NCBI GenBank assembly: GCA_027593305.1
Contig: JAQCJA010000324.1
Location: 1 to 5,793 of the forward strand
From: a bacterium
GTDB lineage: Bacteria; Latescibacterota; UBA2968; UBA8231
DNA length: 5,793 nucleotides
Reading direction: 5' to 3'
Below, piece by piece: positions 1 through 5,793 of the stretch. The translations under genes were made by a program, and so were the position numbers. Under the pieces are notes generated by a model. It was not told where the DNA came from. It did not search any database and worked only from the letters and a program-made list of their open reading frames with translations. How positions within the stretch are numbered: the stretch's first letter is position 1; every line of letters starts with the position of its first letter.

Positions 1-885
1 GGCCTGGCCGAGGAGAGCGAGGGGGCATTGATCGTCCATGTAGCCGAAGGGGATGATCAGATGGCCCCTCTGATGGTGCGGACTACGAACGGCACGAGTA
101 CCTACCACAGTCGCGACGTGGCCGCACTGTTGTACCGCCATGAGCGGTATGCCTTCGATAAGATGGTCTACGTCACCGACAACCGGCAGAGCCTGCATTT
201 TCAGCAGATCTTCCGGGCCCTCCGCCGGGCCGGTGTCGACTGGGTTGATCGTTGCCAGCACGCGCCATTTGGTCTGATGTCCTTCAAGGGCAAAGCCCTC
301 GCCACACGCAAAGGGACGACGGTAATTCTCGAGCAGGTCCTCGATCAGGCGATTGCCCTGACGCAACAGATCATCGCCGAGAAAAACCCGGACCTGCCCC
401 ACGCCGACCTGGTGGCACGTCAGGTCGGCATCGGCGCCGTGGTCTTTGCCGATGTCAACAACCGGCGCACGCGGGACATCAGTTTCGCCCTCGAGGATGT
501 GCTCAATTTCGATGGGGAAACCGGACCGTACGTGCAATACACGCACGCACGTTTCTGCAGCATCCTGCGCAAGTACGGCCGTAGCGTCGACCTGTCAGCC
601 GATGTGTCCTGTCTCGGAGAGACAGCCGAAATGCGTCTGGCACGCAAACTTGACGAGTTTCCCTATGTCCTGGACCTGGCAGCACGAGACAGTGAGCCTT
701 CGTACGTCGCGAGTTTCGCCCTTGAACTGGCGACAGCGGCCAACAAATTCTATAACGAAGTGCCCGTGCTGGCCGGTAATGACGCGTCGTTGATCGCCGC
801 CCGGGTGCGCCTGGTGGATGCGGCGCGCCGCACCTTGTGCACCGCCATGGATCTGCTCGGCATGAGCGCCCCGGAAGAGATGTAA
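1..885 (+). CDS. argS: Arginyl-tRNA synthetase, C-terminal part (5' end outside window)
   Basis: This class I synthetase attaches arginine to tRNA-Arg in the cytoplasm. The frame is open from base 1, so the 294 visible residues are the C-terminal half; the N-terminal domain and HIGH motif lie upstream of the window. Visible family marks are STYHSRDVAALLYR (about residues 34-47), FDKMVYV and HFQQIFRALRRAG, and then GKALATRKG at about 97-105, which sits where the KMSKS loop belongs. The DALR-type anticodon-binding domain follows, with GPYVQYTHARFCSILRKYG (about 172-190) and KFYNEVPVL, ending LGMSAPEEM. The first ATG-like starts inside the window (TTG at 28, ATG at 61) are internal and should not be taken as the gene start. 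The KMSKS loop is degenerate, as in many ArgS proteins. It is the first visible gene of a plus-strand run, and its stop lies one base before the next ATG. The identification is firm. Confidence 0.96.
   Translation, partial: GLAEESEGALIVHVAEGDDQMAPLMVRTTNGTSTYHSRDVAALLYRHERYAFDKMVYVTDNRQSLHFQQIFRALRRAGVDWVDRCQHAPFGLMSFKGKALATRKGTTVILEQVLDQAIALTQQIIAEKNPDLPHADLVARQVGIGAVVFADVNNRRTRDISFALEDVLNFDGETGPYVQYTHARFCSILRKYGRSVDLSADVSCLGETAEMRLARKLDEFPYVLDLAARDSEPSYVASFALELATAANKFYNEVPVLAGNDASLIAARVRLVDAARRTLCTAMDLLGMSAPEEM
872..879 (+). promoter_or_regulatory. Ribosome binding site for the four-cysteine protein
   Basis: The purine tract GGAAGAGA inside the last codons of argS ends 7 bases before the ATG at 887. 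It supports that ATG as a real start and so supports the small gene as translated. Confidence 0.55.
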
Positions 886-886
886 C

Positions 887-1066
887 ATGACCCAGCCCCA
901 GAAAAAGCCGCTCGTCTGCGACACTTGCGGGAAGCAGGCCGAACACCTGCGACGCGACGTAGTCGACGCGGGCTACAACGCCCTGTCGAAGCCGCCCATG
1001 TGGAACTGCGACGACTGTTATGAGGAAAAACGCCGTCGACGTCAGGGGCCAGGCACTCGTCCGTGA
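887..1066 (+). CDS. Small four-cysteine, probable zinc-binding protein (59 aa), unknown function
   Basis: I do not recognise a named family. The 59-residue product has two CXXC pairs, CDTC (C11, C14) and CDDC (C41, C44), 26 residues apart. The spacing suits a small zinc-ribbon or knuckle fold holding one metal ion. The C-terminus is basic (EEKRRRRQ), and there is no signal peptide or membrane segment, so a cytoplasmic protein that may contact nucleic acid or a ribonucleoprotein is possible; that is inference. The case for a real gene rests on four points. The ATG lies one base after the argS stop. A purine-rich ribosome binding site precedes it. The TGA overlaps the aroK GTG in a GTGA junction. 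Without it there would be a roughly 180-base gap in an otherwise gapless operon. It could be a regulator or a small accessory protein; the sequence does not say which. Confidence 0.8.
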   Translation: MTQPQKKPLVCDTCGKQAEHLRRDVVDAGYNALSKPPMWNCDDCYEEKRRRRQGPGTRP

Positions 1067-1596
1067 CATTGTCGAGACCCATTCTTCTCACCGGATTCAT
1101 GGCGACGGGCAAGAGCCGGATCGGCCGCGCCCTGGCTTTGTATCTGGACCGGCCGTTCTATGACACCGACGAGATGGTCGAAACCCGTGCGGGCAAACCG
1201 ATCTCCCGCATCTTCGCTGAGGATGGCGAGGCGACATTCCGGCAACTGGAAACCGAATGTGTCGCCGACGTGGTATGCCGTCCGGACGCAGTGATCGCCC
1301 TCGGCGGGGGTGCGATCACCTGCAGCGAAACCCGCAAAATCATCCGTGCCACGAACGCCGTCATCGTCTGTGTGCAAGCCGACGTCGAGACCATTCTGGA
1401 ACGCGTCTCGCGTCGCGAGGACCGACCGTTGTTGGCAGGCCTGTCGCCGGCAGAGAAACGAGAGAAGATTGAGTCCATGTTGAAGGAACGCGCGCCTCAC
1501 TACGCCACCGCGGACATCACTGTGAATTCCACAGAACTGAGCCACGCCGAGGATCTGGCACGAGACCTGGCTGTGCGCCTCAAGGCAGCCACATGA
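1063..1596 (+). CDS. aroK: Shikimate kinase
   Basis: This cytoplasmic enzyme phosphorylates shikimate with ATP to give shikimate 3-phosphate, in the pathway to chorismate and the aromatic amino acids. At 177 residues it has the usual family length. The P-loop GFMATGKS (11-18) binds ATP. DTD at 34-36, R60 and the GGGA turn at 81-84 match the shikimate-binding residues. REDRPLL (118-124) carries the lid arginine R121, and ERAPHY (142-147) matches the conserved late Arg/Tyr segment. The start chosen is GTG at 1063, which overlaps the preceding stop as GTGA. The next ATG, at 1099, falls inside the P-loop and cannot be the start. The only upstream Shine-Dalgarno candidate, AGGGG at 1044-1048, is distant, so translation probably depends on coupling to the small gene before it. 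The gene may equally be called aroL; aroK fits because it is next to aroB. Confidence 0.95.
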   Translation: MTLSRPILLTGFMATGKSRIGRALALYLDRPFYDTDEMVETRAGKPISRIFAEDGEATFRQLETECVADVVCRPDAVIALGGGAITCSETRKIIRATNAVIVCVQADVETILERVSRREDRPLLAGLSPAEKREKIESMLKERAPHYATADITVNSTELSHAEDLARDLAVRLKAAT

Positions 1597-2531
1597 ACGC
1601 CATTCGCATCAACTCAGCCCACGGTGACAGCTACGAAGTCGTCGTCGGCCATGACATCCTGCCGTCCCTCGGCCAGCGGTGCCGGGGGATTGGCCTGGGG
1701 GATCGTTGTGCGCTGATTGCGGATGCCGCCCTGCCGGAGACCCTCGCCAACGCCACTGCAGCAAGCCTCCGACAGGCAGGTTTCGAGGTCCTTGTCATTC
1801 CCTATGCCGCCGGCGAAGGGGGCAAGAATCTGGCCTCGGTGGAGCAGCTCATCGGGCACATGCTCAAGGCGGGGTATGATCGAGGGGCCTGGGTCGCGGC
1901 CCTCGGCGGTGGTGTTGTTGGGGATCTGGCCGGTTTTGTTGCAGCTACCTTTCTGCGTGGCGTCGATGTAGTGCAGGTGCCGACAACCATCCTGGCCCAG
2001 GTGGATGCCAGCATCGGCGGCAAGACCGCCGTCAATCACTCCCTTGGCAAGAATCTGATCGGCGCCTTTCACCCACCACGGCTCGTGCTCACCGACACAG
2101 GGGCGCTGCGTTCCCTGCCGACGCCGGAAGTTGTCTCCGGCCTGGCGGAAGTCGTCAAACACGGCATCATCGGTGATGTCGAGTTGTTCGCGTTTCTCGA
2201 GGCACGGATTGAGGACGTCGTCCACATGAAGCTGGATGCCGATGAACTCGACTGGCTGATCACCCGCAACGCGCAGATCAAGGCAGACGTGGTCAGTGCC
2301 GACGAGCGCGAGGGCGGCCTGCGGGCCATTCTCAACTATGGGCACACCATTGGGCATGCGATCGAGGCGGCGACAGCCTACAAGCGCTACCGGCACGGCG
2401 AAGCGGTGCTTCTTGGTATGATCGCTGCTGGTGACCTGTCGGCGCGACGGGGCCTGTGGACGAGTGCCGCCGAGCACGCGCGCCACGACGCGCTCATCGA
2501 ACGTCTCGGGATCCGGTGTTGCCGACGTTGA
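1593..2531 (+). CDS. aroB: 3-dehydroquinate synthase, main reading frame, ended early by a frameshift
   Basis: AroB converts DAHP to 3-dehydroquinate, the second shikimate-pathway step, using NAD and a divalent metal. The frame starts at ATG 1593, overlaps the aroK stop as ATGA, and has AAGG 7 bases upstream. NAD-binding GGGVVGDLAGF is at 105-115, DASIGGKTAVN at 138-148 and GKNLIGAFHPP at 152-162. The probable metal ligands are E186 (in GLAEVVKHG), H251 (in NYGHTIGHAIE) and H268 (in RHGE). The frame then reads LGIRCCRR and stops after 312 residues, whereas the family is usually about 350-370. The missing C-terminal segment lies just downstream in another frame. Adding one C at each of the CC pairs 2513-2514 and 2522-2523 gives LGIPVLPDVDAEEI and a 367-residue protein ending at 2694. 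As written, the product lacks the conserved DKK segment and would probably be inactive. I suspect a base-calling error or a very recent mutation. Confidence 0.93.
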   Translation: MNAIRINSAHGDSYEVVVGHDILPSLGQRCRGIGLGDRCALIADAALPETLANATAASLRQAGFEVLVIPYAAGEGGKNLASVEQLIGHMLKAGYDRGAWVAALGGGVVGDLAGFVAATFLRGVDVVQVPTTILAQVDASIGGKTAVNHSLGKNLIGAFHPPRLVLTDTGALRSLPTPEVVSGLAEVVKHGIIGDVELFAFLEARIEDVVHMKLDADELDWLITRNAQIKADVVSADEREGGLRAILNYGHTIGHAIEAATAYKRYRHGEAVLLGMIAAGDLSARRGLWTSAAEHARHDALIERLGIRCCRR

Positions 2532-2694
2532 CGCCGAAGAGATTGCGCAGCGCACAAAGGCCGACAAGAAACGGGTCGCCGGGCAGCACCGGTTCATCCT
2601 CGCCAGCCAGATCGGCCGGGTCGACGTCGTCGACGGAATCGATGACGGGCAGGTTCGTGCTGCCGTCGACGCGTTACAGGCAAGGTGTCGGTGA
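2518..2694 (+). pseudogene. aroB: Out-of-frame C-terminal segment of aroB
   Basis: Read in the frame of position 2518, this stretch gives VADVDAEEIAQRTKADKK, then GQHRFILASQIG, and ends at TGA 2692-2694. That is the standard C-terminus of 3-dehydroquinate synthase, with the conserved DKK substrate-contacting motif followed by the G-x-x-RFIL strand. It has no start codon or ribosome binding site of its own close to this segment. Its TGA overlaps the rimO ATG by one base, which is the tight junction expected if it were the true end of aroB. The preserved motif and the lack of internal stops argue against long-standing decay. It should be read as part of the 1593-2694 gene, not as a separate protein. 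Confidence 0.88.
2682..2685 (+). promoter_or_regulatory. Ribosome binding site deciding the rimO start
   Basis: AAGG, inside the last codons of the aroB C-terminal segment, ends 8 bases before ATG 2694. That spacing favours the ATG over the in-frame GTG codons at 2685 and 2691. The same AAGG with 7-base spacing precedes aroB. Confidence 0.5.
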
Positions 2695-4088
2695 TGGCCG
2701 ACAAGGCATTGCTCGCAACCCAGAAGAGCGCAACGGTCCACGTCATCAGTCTGGGGTGCCCGAAAAACACCGTCGATTCCGAGCGTATGCTCGGGCTGCT
2801 GGGCGGCAACGACTACATCATCACCGATGATCCGGCAGAGGCCGATGTCGTCATCGTCAATACCTGCGGCTTCATCGAGCCGGCCAAGGAGGAATCGATT
2901 GAGACGATCCTCGAGGCGGCCAAGCTCAAGAAGGGTGGTCGCTGCAAGGGCGTCGTCGTCACCGGCTGCCTGTCGACGCGCTATGAGCAGGAGTTGAAGG
3001 ATGAGATGTCGGGGGACGCCGATCTGATTCTCACGCTGCGCGAGGAACGTGATATCGTGCGTCACGTCGACCGACTGCTGGGCCGAACCCGGGGTCACTA
3101 TGTCGATGCCCTGCCGCGCCTCAGTCTGACACCAAAACACTGGGCCTATCTGCGCATCTCCGATGGTTGCGATCACAAGTGTGCGTTCTGTGCCATTCCG
3201 ACGATCCGTGGGCGCCATGTCAGTGAACCGATCGAGGATCTTGTCACCGAGACGCAACGCCTTGCCGCCCAGGGTGTGCGCGAACTGGTGCTGGTGGCGC
3301 AGGACTCGGTACGCTATGGCGCGGATCTCTATGGCACGGCACAGCTCGTGCCCCTGCTGGAGCAACTGGCGGCAGTGGACGGCATCGACTGGATGCGCCT
3401 GATGTACACCTACCCGGCGTTCTGGACAGAGCCGATGCTGGCGTTCTATGCCGGCCATCCGAAGATGTGCAAGTATGTCGACATGCCCTTGCAGCACATC
3501 GCCGACCCGGTGCTGATCCGCATGAAGCGCGCCACGACAACCCGCAAGACGATGGACCTGCTCGAGACGCTGCGTCAGCGCATGCCAGGTGTCGGTCTGC
3601 GCTCCTCCTTCATCGTTGGATTTCCCGGGGAGACAGAGGCGGACTTTGAGCAGTTGCTGGGCTTTGTCGAGCAGACCCGTTTCGACAACGCCACCTGTTT
3701 CCTCTATTCCGACGAGGAAGGCACACCGGCCTACGAACTGGATGGCAAGGTGGCCCCCGACGTTGTGCGCGAACGCTACCGGCGACTCACAGAGCTGCAG
3801 GAACGGATTTCAGGCGAGATCAATCATGCCATGGTTGGTACGACGCAGACTGTGCTGATCGATGCAGCAGACGAATTGACGCACGCCCTCACGGCGCGCC
3901 TGGAACGGGATGCACCTGAAATCGACGGTCATGTGGTGATTGAGACCGAAGTGGAGGAAGGTCTGTTGCAGATTGATGGTTCAGGCGTCGCACAACCGGC
4001 AGGGCTCGTCGGCCGCTTTGCTCGCGTCGAGGTCACGGGCGCCTACCCCTACGAACTGACGGCTCGTCTCACCGGAAAGGTGTGGTAG
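2694..4088 (+). CDS. rimO: Ribosomal protein S12 (aspartate) methylthiotransferase
   Basis: RimO is a radical SAM enzyme with two [4Fe-4S] clusters. It adds a methylthio group to the beta-carbon of a conserved aspartate in ribosomal protein S12. From ATG 2694 the protein has 464 residues, within the family range. The N-terminal methylthiotransferase domain carries the three cluster cysteines C22 (SLGCPKN), C58 (NTCGF) and C92 (TGCLS). The radical SAM motif CX3CX2C is C159, C163 and C166 in GCDHKCAFCAIPTIRG, which is the RimO form. MPLQHIADPVLIRMKR (264-279) and SSFIVGFPGETEADF (304-318) are also typical, and a TRAM domain fills about 380-464. SLGCPKN and CAIP favour RimO over the tRNA-modifying MiaB. 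GTG 2685 and GTG 2691 are possible longer starts, but the ATG is better spaced from AAGG and overlaps the aroB-frame TGA by one base. Confidence 0.95.
   Translation: MADKALLATQKSATVHVISLGCPKNTVDSERMLGLLGGNDYIITDDPAEADVVIVNTCGFIEPAKEESIETILEAAKLKKGGRCKGVVVTGCLSTRYEQELKDEMSGDADLILTLREERDIVRHVDRLLGRTRGHYVDALPRLSLTPKHWAYLRISDGCDHKCAFCAIPTIRGRHVSEPIEDLVTETQRLAAQGVRELVLVAQDSVRYGADLYGTAQLVPLLEQLAAVDGIDWMRLMYTYPAFWTEPMLAFYAGHPKMCKYVDMPLQHIADPVLIRMKRATTTRKTMDLLETLRQRMPGVGLRSSFIVGFPGETEADFEQLLGFVEQTRFDNATCFLYSDEEGTPAYELDGKVAPDVVRERYRRLTELQERISGEINHAMVGTTQTVLIDAADELTHALTARLERDAPEIDGHVVIETEVEEGLLQIDGSGVAQPAGLVGRFARVEVTGAYPYELTARLTGKVW
4074..4080 (+). promoter_or_regulatory. Ribosome binding site deciding the DUF971 gene start
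   Basis: GGAAAGG near the end of rimO ends 10 bases before ATG 4091. It is only one base before the in-frame GTG at 4082, too close to serve it, so the ATG is the better start. Confidence 0.55.
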
Positions 4089-4090
4089 GT

Positions 4091-4438
4091 ATGCTGCGCA
4101 GCCCGGAAGAAAAGAAGCGCCGTCGGCCCACGAGCATCGAACTTGGTGAGCGCGAGTTGCTCATCAGCTGGCAGGATGGTCAGAGCAGCAGTTACGCCCT
4201 GCATGATCTGCGTCTGCACTGTCCCTGCGCCAATTGCCGCGAGGCGCGAGGGCAGCCTCACGGCCCGCAACTGGTGGGCATGGAACTGCCCATCGTCACC
4301 GCCGCCAGCGTCAACCCCACGTCAAAGGCGAAGGGTTTCGATCCTGTCGGTCGTTATGGGATCAAGATTCACTGGGCCGATGGTCATGATGCCGGCATCT
4401 ACACTTTTGAGATGCTGCGCGATTTCAGCGCCGAATAG
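4091..4438 (+). CDS. DUF971 protein (gamma-butyrobetaine hydroxylase N-terminal-like domain)
   Basis: This 115-residue protein is a single DUF971 domain, related to the zinc-binding N-terminal domain of gamma-butyrobetaine and trimethyllysine hydroxylases and to the C-terminal domain of the plant Fe-S scaffold HCF101. Visible marks are the strand pair ERELLISWQDG (20-30), the LHDLRLHCPCANCRE segment (37-51), SVNPTSKAKGFDPVGRYGI (73-91) and IHWADGHDAGIYTFEMLR (93-110). C44, C46 and C49 form CXCXXC; with H99 of the WADGH motif they match the zinc ligands of human gamma-butyrobetaine hydroxylase. The catalytic dioxygenase domain is absent, so it is not itself a hydroxylase. ATG 4091 is preferred over GTG 4082 because of the GGAAAGG spacing, and it lies two bases after the rimO stop. 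Free-standing DUF971 proteins have no settled role. A link to Fe-S or metal handling is suggested by HCF101 and by the rimO neighbour, but this is inference. Confidence 0.88.
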   Translation: MLRSPEEKKRRRPTSIELGERELLISWQDGQSSSYALHDLRLHCPCANCREARGQPHGPQLVGMELPIVTAASVNPTSKAKGFDPVGRYGIKIHWADGHDAGIYTFEMLRDFSAE

Positions 4439-4452
4439 AGCAGGATAGAGTC

Positions 4453-5793
4453 CTAGGTCGCCTGTGCCCTCGGCTGTGCAGGTGAGCGTCCAACCCACAG
4501 TTCCAGCAACAGCAACGCGAGGGCGAGCACCAGCAGTTCGCGCCAGAGTTCACGACCAAAGCGGGCTGCATTCACCGCTTCCGTTGTGGTCATCCCAGCC
4601 TCGATTACATGCACATCGGCTCCGAGTCGACGCCTGATTTCGGCGGCCGGCACCGGTGTCAGATCGGCCTCGGTGATATCGACGTTGACGGCGAAAGCGT
4701 CGACGACATCATCACCCCGGCGCAATTGCCAGATCCCGGCTTCGTCCAGCAGCGGCACTTTCCACAGCCGTTCTCCACCGGCCTCCTCCGCCTGCAGAAC
4801 CAGCCGGCGCCCCGAGGGCGACTCCGCTTCCACACGGGCCTCGACGCCAACATCGGCCAACCTGCGCCAGGCGCGGTCACCGACGATGTAGGCCGCGCTG
4901 GACGACGTGGACCGCCCAAGGTAGCGCACCATGCGCTGCAGCAGGGGGACGAACAACCCCCGCAGGGGCACGTCACTCCAGGCCAGATGGAATGGGGTCG
5001 GCCACAACAACACGTGACCTGCGGGACTGCGACCCTCCACCAGGGCTGGCTGGCCATCATCGAAGCGTGCCAGCACGGCCATCTGCTGCTGGGCCGTCAC
5101 GGCAAAGGTGGCATGGAACTCAGGCCGGTCGCCCGGATCGCTGAGCAGCCCTGTAAGGATGTCGGAGTGCAGTTGTGTTGTGTCGAGATGGACGGTGGCG
5201 GTGCCACCGGGACGACCCGAAATATCGATGAGTGACGCCGGAACCAGATCGGCCAGCAGTTCGCGGTTGAGGCGGGCTGCATCGGCGCCCGGTCCCGGGA
5301 CGATGAGGAGCCCACCACCGGCGGCGGCGAAATCCCGAACCAGCTGAATCTCCTGAGATGTCGGCGTCTCAATGTGGGCCAGGATCAGCACGTCGGCGTC
5401 AGCCAGCCGCGTTGCTGACAACTCGTCGAGGGGCACCGAAGAGATCGAAAGTGTCGGGTCACCCGCTGCGGCTGCGTTGAGTGCGCGCCGCGGGTAGTAG
5501 GCATCACGCACGTCGGCTCCGGCGATCACGACGGTGATCTTCTGCGGAACATCGAGGGCGAAATAGCGCCGGTTGTCTACCGACAGGGGGTCGTCCTCGA
5601 TCTCGACGAACCCCGTCAGGCGACCACTGCGGCGTGGCGCGACCGAAAACTCCACCGGCCCGCTGGCGCCCGCCGGCAGCGAAATACGGCGCTGTTGCAC
5701 ACGCTCGCCATCCATGTACAGATGGACCGTTGTCTCCTCCTGCGCTGCCGGCCCACCCCAGCGACCGACAACGGTCTCTACAGTCAGTGGCTG
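4453..5793 (-). CDS. BatA-like membrane protein, C-terminal part (5' end outside window)
   Basis: The frame runs off the right edge, leaving 446 C-terminal residues. A beta-rich, Ig-like stretch comes first (about 1-80), including TVHLYMDGERV and DDPLSVDNRRYFALDV. A Rossmann-like or glutamine-amidotransferase-like region follows, with ITVVIAGADV (about 86-95), ADVLILAHIETPTSQEI (about 133-149) and AAGGGLLIVPGPGADA (about 157-172). SDVPLRGLFVPLLQRMVRYL (about 273-292) resembles the segment common in BatA-like proteins. One hydrophobic helix, about 416-434 (LWRELLVLALALLLLELWV), sits just before a short polar tail, so the large domain is anchored and probably extracytoplasmic. In such proteins the missing N-terminus usually holds two membrane helices and often a vWA domain; that is family knowledge, not seen here. 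ATG 5713-5715 is a weak start candidate because the upstream codons read on as coherent beta-strand protein. The gene converges on the operon. The family assignment is moderate and the molecular role is unknown. Confidence 0.75.
   Translation of the reverse strand, partial: QPLTVETVVGRWGGPAAQEETTVHLYMDGERVQQRRISLPAGASGPVEFSVAPRRSGRLTGFVEIEDDPLSVDNRRYFALDVPQKITVVIAGADVRDAYYPRRALNAAAAGDPTLSISSVPLDELSATRLADADVLILAHIETPTSQEIQLVRDFAAAGGGLLIVPGPGADAARLNRELLADLVPASLIDISGRPGGTATVHLDTTQLHSDILTGLLSDPGDRPEFHATFAVTAQQQMAVLARFDDGQPALVEGRSPAGHVLLWPTPFHLAWSDVPLRGLFVPLLQRMVRYLGRSTSSSAAYIVGDRAWRRLADVGVEARVEAESPSGRRLVLQAEEAGGERLWKVPLLDEAGIWQLRRGDDVVDAFAVNVDITEADLTPVPAAEIRRRLGADVHVIEAGMTTTEAVNAARFGRELWRELLVLALALLLLELWVGRSPAQPRAQAT

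Noticed and set aside
503..1069. Minus-strand open frame covering the end of argS and the four-cysteine gene
   Set aside because: It is opposite argS, and the plus-strand small gene has an ATG, a ribosome binding site and coupled junctions. The minus product is Arg-rich with no motif.
2524..2531. Programmed +1 frameshift in aroB
   Set aside because: There is no recognised slippery stop context or stimulatory structure that I can see, AroB is not known for recoding, and two missing Cs explain the protein sequence better.
2456..2830. Plus-strand open frame in a third phase across the aroB-rimO junction
   Set aside because: It briefly reads PVLPT near the aroB break, which resembles the family only because that phase passes through the lost-base region. 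The rest is Arg/Ser-rich shadow sequence overlapping rimO.
1614..3497. Very long minus-strand open frame of 627 codons opposite aroB and rimO
   Set aside because: It lies wholly opposite two well-identified genes, and its product is low in recognisable motifs. Long antisense open frames are common in GC-rich DNA. It also crosses the aroB frame break without effect, as a shadow would.
4442..4454. Possible terminator hairpin AGGA-TAGAG-TCCT between the convergent genes
   Set aside because: The stem has only 4 base pairs, with no GC-rich extension and no T tract on either side.
4609..5235. Plus-strand open frame of 208 codons inside the BatA-like gene
   Set aside because: It is the antisense shadow of a gene that has a clear membrane helix and domain pattern. 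Its translation is a Gly/Pro/Gln-rich string with no family mark.
5713..5715. ATG as the start of the minus-strand membrane protein
   Set aside because: The frame is open to the window edge, and the upstream residues (ETTVHLY and before) continue the same beta-rich pattern, so the true start is almost certainly beyond the window.

Overview
This window is GC-rich, almost fully coding bacterial DNA. It is a compact chromosomal segment of mostly housekeeping genes. I see no phage genes, insertion sequences, CRISPR array, rRNA or tRNA. The lineage cannot be fixed from sequence alone. Two things hint at the Planctomycetota or a related phylum: a BatA-like membrane protein gene, and shikimate genes set between argS and rimO rather than in the aroK-aroB-damX order of Gammaproteobacteria. 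I hold that placement loosely.

Positions 1-4438 hold six plus-strand genes in a head-to-tail run with almost no intergenic space. They are the 3' part of argS (arginyl-tRNA synthetase, cut by the window edge), a 59-residue four-cysteine protein, aroK (shikimate kinase), aroB (3-dehydroquinate synthase), rimO (methylthiotransferase for ribosomal protein S12) and a small DUF971 protein. The junctions are a 1-base gap, a GTGA overlap, an ATGA overlap, a TGATG overlap and a 2-base gap. This points to one polycistronic unit with translational coupling. Its promoter must lie upstream of the window.

Positions 4453-5793 hold one minus-strand gene whose 5' end is cut off. It encodes the C-terminal part of a large BatA-like membrane protein with one transmembrane helix near its C-terminus. 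It converges on the operon with only 14 bases between the two stop codons.

The clearest anomaly is in aroB. Its reading frame breaks near 2511-2531, and the conserved C-terminal segment with the DKK motif continues in another frame up to the rimO start. Restoring one C in each of two nearby CC pairs gives a family-like 367-residue protein, so a recent mutation or a base-calling error is likely. The other item worth a look is the unnamed four-cysteine protein between argS and aroK. Functionally the run mixes translation (argS, rimO) with two shikimate-pathway enzymes and two small proteins with probable metal-binding cysteines. I see no convincing new defence or mobile system.
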